Assembly (NCBI RefSeq): GCF_050434145.1
Contig: NZ_JBNPVX010000051.1
Location: 1 to 14,717, forward strand
Direction: 5' to 3'
Source of the DNA: JAISST01 sp050434145
GTDB taxonomy: Bacteria; Fusobacteriota; Fusobacteriia; Fusobacteriales; Fusobacteriaceae
DNA length: 14,717 nt
Part shown: positions 1 through 6,461 of the stretch, one piece after another
Layout: each line of letters starts with the position of its first letter
Position numbering within the stretch: the first letter of the stretch is position 1
Notes under the pieces: generated by a model
What the model saw: the letters and a program-made list of their open reading frames with translations, nothing else
Told to the model about the DNA's origin: nothing
The model's database searches: none
Made by a program: the position numbers and the translations under genes

Positions 1-73
1 TGGATTTTTCCTTAGGGTTTGTTAAAGTACGTCTTGTTTATCCTTTTTAATAGAAAATTTATTTATTTTTTAC

Positions 74-103
74 TTGACATATTACCAGATTGCTTAATAT
101 AAT
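74..103 (+). promoter_or_regulatory. Near-consensus sigma-70 promoter facing right
   Basis: TTGACA at 74-79 and TATAAT at 98-103 are both perfect hexamers, separated by 18 bp. Transcription would start near 110. No sense-strand gene follows: the transcript would run into repeat copy A and then antisense through the permease gene. The -10 box overlaps the left flanking direct repeat of copy A (101-110). In so AT-rich a background isolated -10 matches are common, but a perfect -35 at correct spacing is not. Confidence 0.6.
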
Positions 104-110
104 CTAATTT

Positions 111-251
111 AAGATGTTGCAAAACTATTTTTTTACTTGCAAATTCACACTTTGATTATTCTTTATAATTCTTCTTTTCATCCAGACTCGCTATGCTCGA
201 TTGCTGTTGGGATTGATGAGTGCCCTGTGGCGTATTTCGCAACTGCCTAAG
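111..251 (-). repeat. Repeat copy A: short, internally deleted MITE-like element
   Basis: Read on the minus strand, this begins TTAGGCAGTTGCGAAATAC and ends AGTTTTGCAACATCTT, the same ends as copies B (5650-5956) and C (about 7544-7859). It keeps about 20 bp of the left end, then jumps to the right-hand third (GGGCACT, GAGCATAGCGAG, GAAAAGAAGAATT, TTGCAAGTAAAAAAA). The central hairpin core is missing. The ends are imperfect inverted repeats built on GTTGC(G/A)AAA. AATCTAATTT (101-110) and AATCTAATAT (252-261) flank it as a 9/10 direct repeat, a likely target-site duplication. The right flank contains the stop codon of the permease gene, so insertion occurred exactly at that gene's 3' end without truncating it. 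Confidence 0.75.
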
Positions 252-254
252 AAT

Positions 255-1532
255 CTAATATCTGATATAAATATATAATAATGAAATAATAACAGATTCA
301 AGTACCATAATTATTCCATATTTTAAAAACTGTCCAAAACTAATTTTGATATCAGCCTTTTCTGCTATTGACACAGCTACAATATTAGCTGGAGCACCAA
401 TCATAGTCATATTGCCGCCTAGACAAGCTCCTAGTGATAAAGCCCACCATAAAATGTTAGCATTTGTTCCAAAAGTTGGGATTATTCCTTGGATAATTTT
501 CCCAAATGATAAAGTAAAAGGAATAGAACCAAGAATAGGAGAAAGTAATGAAGATAGTATTACAGTGACATATGCAGTTAGTTTTAAATTTCCTTCAGTA
601 AAATCAATTATTTTATGACCAACCAATTCCATAATGCCTAATTTTTCTACACCATCAATTATAATAAATAGTCCGCCAAAGAAAAATAAAGTTTCCCATT
701 CTATTTTTTTGTATATTTCTTCAGGATCTTTTTTACTAATTAGTAACAAAAATGCTGCAGCACTAATAGAAATAACTGCTAGACCAATATTAGAAATCAT
801 ATTAGTAAGAAAACCTATTAATACTATTCCAAATAATATACATGATTTAATCATCAAATTCTTGTCAGAGATGCTTCTGTTAGGTTCCAAATCCATTATA
901 CTAGCTCGTAATTCGTGAGAAACTTCCATCTGTTTACCAAATAAAAGATATGAAGTAGCAATTGCAAATATCAAGTTGATAATAGCTAATGGAGCTACAT
1001 GGATAAGAAAATCATTAAACGATAATTTGCCCAATGCAGCAATAATTAGATTAGGTGGATCACCAATCATTGTAGCAGTTCCGCCGATATTACATGCAAA
1101 TATTTGTACTATAACAAATGGAAAAGGATTAATTTTTAATTTTTTTGCAAGTAAAATTGCAATAGGTACAATAAGTAAAATAGTAGTAACATTATCCAAA
1201 AATGCTGAACACACTGCAGTTACACAGGATAAAAGAATTAGTATTTTGACAGGATCACCTTTGGCAACCTGAGCTACTTTGATAGCAAGCCATTGAAAAA
1301 TTCCACTTTCAGACATAACTTCCACTACCATCATCATTCCCATTAATAGAAGAATAATTTCAAAGTTTTTACTAAAAGCTTCAATTGCTTCTTCTTGGTT
1401 TAATATTCTCAGGAGTACCATTAATGTTGCTCCAATAATTGTTACTAGAGATTTTGGAAATTTACCAAAAATTATAAAATAAAAAGTAAGAAAAAAAACA
1501 ACAAGCCCTGCCACTAACTTAAATGTAATCAT
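255..1532 (-). CDS. SLC13/ArsB/NhaD-type ion permease
   Basis: A 425-residue polytopic inner-membrane transporter, hydrophobic throughout, with about ten or more membrane segments. The two inverted halves each carry the family signature: LDNVTTILLIVPIAILL (112-128) with GGTATMIGDPPNLIIA (150-165) in the first half, and GGNMTMIGAPANIVAV (372-387) in the second. These are the hairpin motifs of the ion transporter superfamily that holds ArsB, NhaD and divalent-anion/Na+ symporters. A soluble loop with MDLEPNRSISDKN lies near 213-225. Substrate (Na+/H+ exchange, arsenite, or a dicarboxylate) cannot be told from sequence; the length fits ArsB/NhaD-like proteins. The start is the ATG at 1532, preceded by GGAGG with about 10 nt spacing; a longer frame from TTG at 1598 has no comparable site. 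The gene stands alone, divergent from the pgm operon, and ends at repeat copy A. Confidence 0.85.
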   Translation of the reverse strand: MITFKLVAGLVVFFLTFYFIIFGKFPKSLVTIIGATLMVLLRILNQEEAIEAFSKNFEIILLLMGMMMVVEVMSESGIFQWLAIKVAQVAKGDPVKILILLSCVTAVCSAFLDNVTTILLIVPIAILLAKKLKINPFPFVIVQIFACNIGGTATMIGDPPNLIIAALGKLSFNDFLIHVAPLAIINLIFAIATSYLLFGKQMEVSHELRASIMDLEPNRSISDKNLMIKSCILFGIVLIGFLTNMISNIGLAVISISAAAFLLLISKKDPEEIYKKIEWETLFFFGGLFIIIDGVEKLGIMELVGHKIIDFTEGNLKLTAYVTVILSSLLSPILGSIPFTLSFGKIIQGIIPTFGTNANILWWALSLGACLGGNMTMIGAPANIVAVSIAEKADIKISFGQFLKYGIIMVLESVIISLLYIYIRY

Positions 1533-1624
1533 TTTTAATACGCCTCCACATACATTCAATGATAAGTTTGATAACACATTAAAAATATTTTTAAACAAAC
1601 GAGAAAGATTATAAGTCTATAATA

Positions 1625-1652
1625 ATAGTAAAAAAATAAATTTGATTGTAAA
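1625..1652 (-). promoter_or_regulatory. Possible promoter of the permease gene
   Basis: On the minus strand TTTACA (1652-1647) and TACTAT (1630-1625) are 16 bp apart, roughly 100 nt ahead of the permease start. Another candidate -10, TATAAT at 1613-1608, has only a T-run as -35. Both are weak matches in AT-rich DNA, so the exact site is uncertain. Confidence 0.3.
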
Positions 1653-1904
1653 ATTTACTATCTCTCCAAGAAATTATTAAATGTATCAATAAAATTATAT
1701 TTAGTTTAAATTTACTGTTAAAATATTCTTATGAAATTGGTTTGTTTAAATAAATATTATACTACAAATATAGTGATAAGTAAATTAATATGAGCATATA
1801 AAGTATATAGTTTTTAGATGATTTTCATTGTTTTTATAAATCATAAAAAATTTAATGAATATTAATTAAAAAATAAAAAAAGTTCTTTTAATACTCTAAT
1901 TTAA
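1653..1904. other. Intergenic stretch without recognised gene
   Basis: This is the middle of the 510-bp divergent gap between the permease and pgm starts. It is very AT-rich, has stop codons in all frames, no ribosome binding site ahead of an open frame and no copy of the window's repeat. Nothing further is recognisable. Confidence 0.6.
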
Positions 1905-1913
1905 TGGTATAAT
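1905..1913 (+). promoter_or_regulatory. Extended -10 promoter for the pgm operon
   Basis: TGGTATAAT is a perfect TATAAT (1908-1913) preceded by the TGn extension, which can work without a good -35; upstream there is only a weak CTTTTA/TTTTAA. Transcription from about 1920 would give a leader of about 120 nt before the ATG at 2043. Confidence 0.6.
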
Positions 1914-1927
1914 ATATTAAAGAAAGA

Positions 1928-2005
1928 CTTCAGATTTTTCTGCAGTATTATATTAAGTTTTAGAGCAAAATGTAATACTTGGCTTAGCCAACTTAATAAT
2001 ATAAT
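1928..2005 (+). promoter_or_regulatory. Structured 5' leader RNA of the pgm operon
   Basis: Three nested or adjacent stems can be drawn. A first hairpin CTTCAGA/TCTGCAG with a TTTT loop lies at 1928-1945. A long closing stem pairs ATTATATTAAGTT (1947-1959) with AACTTAATAATATAAT (1990-2005), with a 3-nt bulge. Inside it, at 1979-1991, is the perfect hairpin TTGGC-TTA-GCCAA. About 20 unpaired bases (1960-1978) remain in the enclosed junction. It matches no riboswitch class I can recognise, and no poly-U tract follows it. Confidence 0.45.
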
Positions 2006-2042
2006 GCAACAAAATTATCATATAGACACAAAGGAGTTTTAG

Positions 2043-3770
2043 ATGAGTAAAGAATCAATGAAAAAGTATGAATTTTGGCTTAATTCAAAAGTTTTAGAAG
2101 AAAATGAAAAAAAAGAATTATTGGAAATAAAGGATAATTTGGAAGAGATAGAAGAAAGATTTTATACAGATCTATCATTTGGTACAGGTGGAATGCGTGG
2201 AATAAGAGGAATTGGAAGAAACAGAATCAATAAATATACCATAAGAAAAGCAACTCAAGGATTAGCTAATTATATAATAAAAGTAGCTGGAGAAGAAGGA
2301 AAAAATAAAGGTGTGGCAATAGCTTATGACTGTAGAATCGGTTCTACAGAATATGCATTAAATACAGCATTAGTATTGGCAGGTAATGGAATAAAGTCAT
2401 ATTTATTTCAATCATTAAGAACTACCCCAGAATTATCATTTGCCACTAGAGAAACCAAAGCACAAGCTGGAGTTATGGTCACAGCCTCACATAATCCCAA
2501 AGAATATAACGGATATAAAGTATATTGGTCAGATGGTGGGCAATTAGTAGATCCAGAAGCTAGTGGAATAGTGGAAGAAGTAAATAAACTGGACATATTT
2601 GCTGATATTAAATTAATGTCAGAAGAAGAAGCTATAAAAAAAGGATTTATAAATTATATTGGTAAAGAAATTGATGATAAATACATAGAAGCAGTGAAAA
2701 AAAATACTCTAAGAACAAATATAAATAATAAAGATAAATTTACAATAGTTTATTCTCCATTACATGGTACTGGAAGAGTGCCAGTACAAAGAGTGTTAAA
2801 AGAAATGGGATTTGATTCTGTATACACAGTACCTGAACAAGAAATGCCAGATGGAAATTTTCCTACATGTGCATATGCAAATCCAGAGGATTACACAGTT
2901 TTTGATATGAGCATTAAACTTGCAGATAAAGTAGGTGCAAATATATGTTTGGCTAATGATCCTGATGGAGACAGATTAGGTGTAGCTCTGAAAGATAAAA
3001 CTGGGAAGTGGATTTATCCAAATGGCAATCAAATAGGGATATTAATGATGAACTATGTAATAGATAGTATGAAAAAAATCCCAACTAATGCTGCTATAGT
3101 ATCTACTATTGTATCAACTACAATGTTAGATGCTATTGGAAAAGACAAAGGAGTAAAAGTGTTCAGAACTCTTACTGGATTTAAGTTTATAGGCGAAAAA
3201 ATAAGAGAATTTGAAACTGAAAAATTAGATGGAACATTTATATTCGGATTTGAAGAATCTGTGGGTTATCTTGTAGGCACGCATGTAAGAGATAAAGATG
3301 CAGTAGTCTCTTCTATGATAATGTCAGAAATGGCAGCATATTATGATAGCATTGGAACTTCTCCTTTGGAAGAATTAGAGAAATTATATGAGAAATATGG
3401 ATATTATTCAGAAGAAACTATACAAGTGACCAAAGGTGGAAAATCAGGTTTGGAAGAAATTTCTGAGCTTATGAATAATCTTAGAAATAAAAAGCATGAT
3501 TTAATAATGGGTCAAAAGATAAGTGTATATAGAGATTTTGAACTTTCTGTAGAAAGAAAATCTGATGGAACAGAATCAAAATTAGATTATCCAATTTCCA
3601 ATGTAATCCAATTTGTATTGGAAGATGGAACATATGTAACAGCAAGACCATCTGGAACAGAACCAAAGATTAAATATTATATATGTGTACAAGAAAGTGC
3701 TAAAGAGCTATCTGAAAAAAAATTAGAAAGTATAAAGACTGGTTTTATAGAATATGTTGAATCAATATAA
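2043..3770 (+). CDS. pgcA: Phosphoglucomutase / phosphomannomutase-type phosphohexomutase
   Basis: Cytoplasmic enzyme of the alpha-D-phosphohexomutase superfamily. It probably interconverts glucose 1-phosphate and glucose 6-phosphate, feeding nucleotide sugars and the cell envelope. All four active-site elements are present in 575 residues: the phosphoserine loop TASHNP (147-152, Ser149), the metal loop DPDGD (306-310), the sugar-binding loop GFEES (402-406) and the phosphate-binding loop RPSGTEPK (535-542). Length and the N-terminal FGTGGMRG segment match the PgcA/PGM2 branch, some members of which act on pentose phosphates, so substrate is inferred. The ATG follows AAGGAG (2031-2036) at 6 nt. 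It heads an operon; its last 17 nt overlap the next gene. Expression probably starts at the extended -10 promoter and passes through the structured leader. Confidence 0.92.
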   Translation: MSKESMKKYEFWLNSKVLEENEKKELLEIKDNLEEIEERFYTDLSFGTGGMRGIRGIGRNRINKYTIRKATQGLANYIIKVAGEEGKNKGVAIAYDCRIGSTEYALNTALVLAGNGIKSYLFQSLRTTPELSFATRETKAQAGVMVTASHNPKEYNGYKVYWSDGGQLVDPEASGIVEEVNKLDIFADIKLMSEEEAIKKGFINYIGKEIDDKYIEAVKKNTLRTNINNKDKFTIVYSPLHGTGRVPVQRVLKEMGFDSVYTVPEQEMPDGNFPTCAYANPEDYTVFDMSIKLADKVGANICLANDPDGDRLGVALKDKTGKWIYPNGNQIGILMMNYVIDSMKKIPTNAAIVSTIVSTTMLDAIGKDKGVKVFRTLTGFKFIGEKIREFETEKLDGTFIFGFEESVGYLVGTHVRDKDAVVSSMIMSEMAAYYDSIGTSPLEELEKLYEKYGYYSEETIQVTKGGKSGLEEISELMNNLRNKKHDLIMGQKISVYRDFELSVERKSDGTESKLDYPISNVIQFVLEDGTYVTARPSGTEPKIKYYICVQESAKELSEKKLESIKTGFIEYVESI

Positions 3771-4863
3771 TAATGAATATAATGTAGATGCATTGTATAT
3801 TCATATTCCATTTTGTATAAAAAAATGCGACTATTGTGATTTTTTATCTTTTAAAATAGAGAAAGATATGGAAGAAAAATACATGAAATATCTATTAAAA
3901 GAATTATCTATGTATTCAGACTATACTTATGATACAATATACATTGGTGGAGGGACTCCATCTATAATAAAGCCAGAAAATATAAAAATACTACTGGAAA
4001 ATATAAAAATAAAACCCAATAGTGAAATTACCATAGAGGTTAATCCTAAGACAGTGGATATAGAGAAGTTTATAGAATATAGGCAAATGGGTATTAATAG
4101 AATCAGTATAGGAATACAATCATTTGATAATAAAAAGCTGAGTATTTTGGGGAGAGCTCATAATATTTATGAGGGAAAAGAAGCCTTTTTTAATTCAAAA
4201 AAAGCAGGATTTGACAATGTTTCATTGGATCTTATGTTTTCCACTCCAGATGAAACTATAGAAGAACTGAAAAATGATTTAAAAGAATTGTTTGAACTAG
4301 AACCTCAGCATTTTTCCATATATTCTCTCATTTGGGAAGAGGGAACAGTTTTTCACGAAAAGTTAAAGAAAGGAATTTTTCAGATGACTGATAATGACTT
4401 GGAAGGAGAAATGTATAATTTGATAATTGAAGAAGCAAAGCAACATAATTATACTCATTATGAAATTTCTAATTTTTCTAAAGAAGAATATCAATCAAAG
4501 CATAATATAAAATATTGGAAAAATAAAAATTATGTTGGAATAGGTTTAGGTGCTTCTGGATATATTGAAAATATTAGGTATACTAACAAATTGAATTTTG
4601 ATAGTTATTATAGCGATATAGATAATAAAAAAATGCCTAGAGATAATATTGAAGTTATAGATAAATATGACAATGAAAAATATAAAGCTATACTTAATCT
4701 AAGATTGCTAAATGAAGGATATTTACCGCATGGAGATAAGTATATTAAATTATGTGAATCATTGAAAGAAAAAAAATTACTTAAAAGAACTATAAATGGG
4801 AAGTATATGCTAACAAAAAAAGGATTATTTATCGCAAATGATGTAATGGAGGTATTTCTGTAA
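3754..4863 (+). CDS. hemW: HemW-like radical SAM protein (haem chaperone family)
   Basis: Radical SAM protein of 369 residues. The cluster motif is C21-x3-C25-x2-C28 followed by D-F, which is the HemW form; true HemN (oxygen-independent coproporphyrinogen oxidase) has a fourth cysteine there. The SAM-binding GGGTPS is at 65-70, and the HemW-type C-terminal part with HNIKYW and GIGLGASGY is present. HemW proteins bind haem and deliver it rather than oxidising coproporphyrinogen, although such genes are often mislabelled as HemN. The start ATG lies inside the pgm 3' end (17-nt overlap) without a good ribosome binding site, suggesting translational coupling. The next gene begins on the stop codon (TAATG). 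Confidence 0.9.
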   Translation: MLNQYNNEYNVDALYIHIPFCIKKCDYCDFLSFKIEKDMEEKYMKYLLKELSMYSDYTYDTIYIGGGTPSIIKPENIKILLENIKIKPNSEITIEVNPKTVDIEKFIEYRQMGINRISIGIQSFDNKKLSILGRAHNIYEGKEAFFNSKKAGFDNVSLDLMFSTPDETIEELKNDLKELFELEPQHFSIYSLIWEEGTVFHEKLKKGIFQMTDNDLEGEMYNLIIEEAKQHNYTHYEISNFSKEEYQSKHNIKYWKNKNYVGIGLGASGYIENIRYTNKLNFDSYYSDIDNKKMPRDNIEVIDKYDNEKYKAILNLRLLNEGYLPHGDKYIKLCESLKEKKLLKRTINGKYMLTKKGLFIANDVMEVFL

Positions 4864-5561
4864 TGGATGATTTATTAAGGAAAAATTTACTAATGAAAAA
4901 TGCATTGGATGAAATAAAAAGTGATATACAAAATTTATCTCCATATCCAGAAAAAGTGAAATTAGTAGTAGTAAGTAAATATTCATCAACTGAAGAGGTG
5001 ATGGAAGCTTACAATCTAGGAGTAAGAATTTTTGGAGAAAATAAAGTTCAAAGTCTAATGGAAAAGAAAGAGTATTTTCAAGAAAAAAAAATATATGATA
5101 TTTCTTGGGATTTCATTGGAAATTTGCAATCCAATAAGGTAAAATATATATATGATTTTGTGAGAATGATTCATTCAGTCAATAAATTATCATTGGCTGA
5201 AGAAATTAATAAGCGAGCTACAGCACTTAGTAGAAGAGTAGATGTTTTATTGGAAATTAACGTACTTGGAGAAGAGAGTAAAGAAGGTTATTTGTTGGAA
5301 AACCTAAAAAAAGATTTAGAAAAATTGACAAAATTAGAAAATATTAATATAATAGGGTTAATGACAATGGCACCATTTACAGAAAATGAAAAAATATTAA
5401 GACAAGTTTTTGCTGGACTTAGGAAAATAAAGGAGATATTCAATAGAGAAATATTTAATAATAAACTGGTAGAATTATCAATGGGAATGACTAATGACTA
5501 TAAAATAGCTTTGGAAGAAGGAGCAACAATAATCCGAATAGGAAGTAAAATATTCAAGTAG
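4863..5561 (+). CDS. yggS: YggS/PLPBP family pyridoxal-phosphate homeostasis protein
   Basis: A 232-residue single-domain, fold-type III PLP protein of the cytoplasm. Known members bind PLP without a proven catalytic activity and keep vitamin B6 and amino-acid pools balanced. Seen here: the PLP lysine in KLVVVSKYSS (Lys39), the FIGNLQSNKVK segment (84-94), and the C-terminal SMGMTNDYKIALEEGATIIRIGSKIF-type phosphate-binding block (206-231; described by its key residues S206, M207, D212, G220 and R225). Length is normal. It overlaps the hemW stop by one base and has GGAGG (4848-4852) about 10 nt upstream. In Firmicutes yggS usually stands directly before sepF; here the same order is kept but repeat copy B separates the two. 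Confidence 0.92.
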   Translation: MDDLLRKNLLMKNALDEIKSDIQNLSPYPEKVKLVVVSKYSSTEEVMEAYNLGVRIFGENKVQSLMEKKEYFQEKKIYDISWDFIGNLQSNKVKYIYDFVRMIHSVNKLSLAEEINKRATALSRRVDVLLEINVLGEESKEGYLLENLKKDLEKLTKLENINIIGLMTMAPFTENEKILRQVFAGLRKIKEIFNREIFNNKLVELSMGMTNDYKIALEEGATIIRIGSKIFK

Positions 5562-5605
5562 AAAATTATAATATGAAACTTAAAATTCAGAATAAAATAT
5601 TAAGA

Positions 5606-5633
5606 TTGGCATATTTAATTATTAGTATTAAAT
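5606..5633 (+). promoter_or_regulatory. Possible promoter of sepF, upstream of repeat copy B
   Basis: TTGGCA (5606-5611) is followed by TATTAA/TTAAAT (5627-5633) at 15-16 bp. It lies just before the left flanking repeat of copy B. If real, it once sat about 30-40 nt before the sepF ribosome binding site, and the insertion now places copy B in the untranslated leader. The spacing is short and the match moderate. Confidence 0.3.
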
Positions 5634-5649
5634 TTGGCTTTAAATGGTA

Positions 5650-5956
5650 TAGGCAGTTGCGAAATACAAAGCATCTTTATTATTTTTACAAAAACTTGTT
5701 ATATAAATAAATCTTTTGGGGTTTGTCCCAAAAAGCACCAAGCCGCTGCTTGTAGTTCTCTATATTCGCTGGCATCACGACATACTATCCACATAAGCAA
5801 AATATCATGTCTAAGATATTCATTTTGCTAACTGGATAGCAAGGCACTGCTGACTCTCAATAGTAGCTGAGCATGGCGAGGCTGTAGGAAAAGAAGAATT
5901 AAAAGAATAATAAAAATGTGTATTTTGCAAGTAAAAAAAATTTTTACAACAATTTA
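5650..5956 (+). repeat. Repeat copy B: full-length MITE-like structured element
   Basis: A non-coding element of about 307 bp filling the yggS-sepF gap. The perfect direct repeat TTAAATGGTA stands on both sides (5640-5649, 5957-5966), a likely target-site duplication. The ends TAGGCAGTTGCGAAA and, inverted, TAAATTGTTGTAAAA share GTTG(C/T)(G/A)AAA. Inside, in order: hairpin TTTTGGG/CCCAAAA (5714-5733), hairpin CAAGC/GCTTG (5739-5752), and a long hairpin closed by CTATCC (5785-5790) and GGATAG (5834-5839) that contains AGCAAAAT/ATTTTGCT. Positions 5761-5850 differ from copy C (7663-7752) at only two of 90 bases. No open frame with a start signal is present. Its right end is 14 bp before the AGGAGG of sepF. 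Confidence 0.8.
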
Positions 5957-5981
5957 TTAAATGGTAACATAGGAGGACAAG

Positions 5982-6449
5982 GTGAATATATTTACTAAAA
6001 TTAAAACTAGTATTGGTATTGATAATACTGATGAAAGTACTGAATCAATAGAAGAAACAGGAATAGAAGCAATGCTTAATCATGGAGTAGAAGTTGATCC
6101 TTATTCAGGAACTAACATTGATGACAATCCAATAGAAGGAGGAATAGAAAGAGAGATGCCAACAAATAATTTTTTTCCAGTAATTCGTAAGCCAAGAGAA
6201 TTTGACGATTGTAAAACTATAGCTTTGGACATTAAAGCTAATAAAATGGTTACAATTAACATTGAAGAATTGGATTCAGCTACAGCACAAAACTTGATGG
6301 ACTTTCTAGCTGGAGCAATGAGTATTACAGGGGCTAAATTTGTACCAATTAATAATACAGTGTACACCATTGTACCTGCAGGATTAAATATTGATAATGA
6401 TGGAAGAAGTATTGACAATGAAAAAACATTTTTAGAAATAAAATATTAG
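5982..6449 (+). CDS. sepF: Cell division protein SepF
   Basis: A 155-residue protein that, in known systems, binds the FtsZ C-terminus and tethers Z-ring filaments to the membrane. The N-terminal MNIFTKIKTSIG can form the short amphipathic membrane-targeting helix. An acidic, probably disordered linker follows (14-63). The conserved SepF core is at about 66-137: RKPREFDDCKTIALDIK, then NIEELDSATAQNLMDFLAGAMS, then a final beta hairpin VYTIVPAGLNI. The start is GTG with AGGAGG (5971-5976) 5 nt upstream. It follows yggS as in Firmicutes division clusters, but the neighbouring ylm genes of that cluster are absent here. The next gene starts 12 bp downstream on the same strand. Confidence 0.93.
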   Translation: MNIFTKIKTSIGIDNTDESTESIEETGIEAMLNHGVEVDPYSGTNIDDNPIEGGIEREMPTNNFFPVIRKPREFDDCKTIALDIKANKMVTINIEELDSATAQNLMDFLAGAMSITGAKFVPINNTVYTIVPAGLNIDNDGRSIDNEKTFLEIKY

Positions 6450-6461
6450 TGAGGGAATTTT

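Noticed and set aside
346..1272. Three plus-strand open frames (346-618, 634-918, 976-1272) over the permease gene
   Set aside because: They are antisense to a gene with clear family motifs, lack ribosome binding sites and encode no recognisable protein.
1533..1598. Longer permease start at TTG 1598
   Set aside because: The ATG at 1532 has GGAGG upstream and the extra 22 residues do not look like part of the transporter family.
5634..5831. 65-codon open frame on the plus strand across copy B
   Set aside because: It lies over the hairpins of a repeat, has no ribosome binding site, and the frame is not kept in copy C.
6101..6418. 105-codon minus-strand open frame inside sepF
   Set aside because: Antisense to the conserved SepF core; composition reflects the opposite strand.
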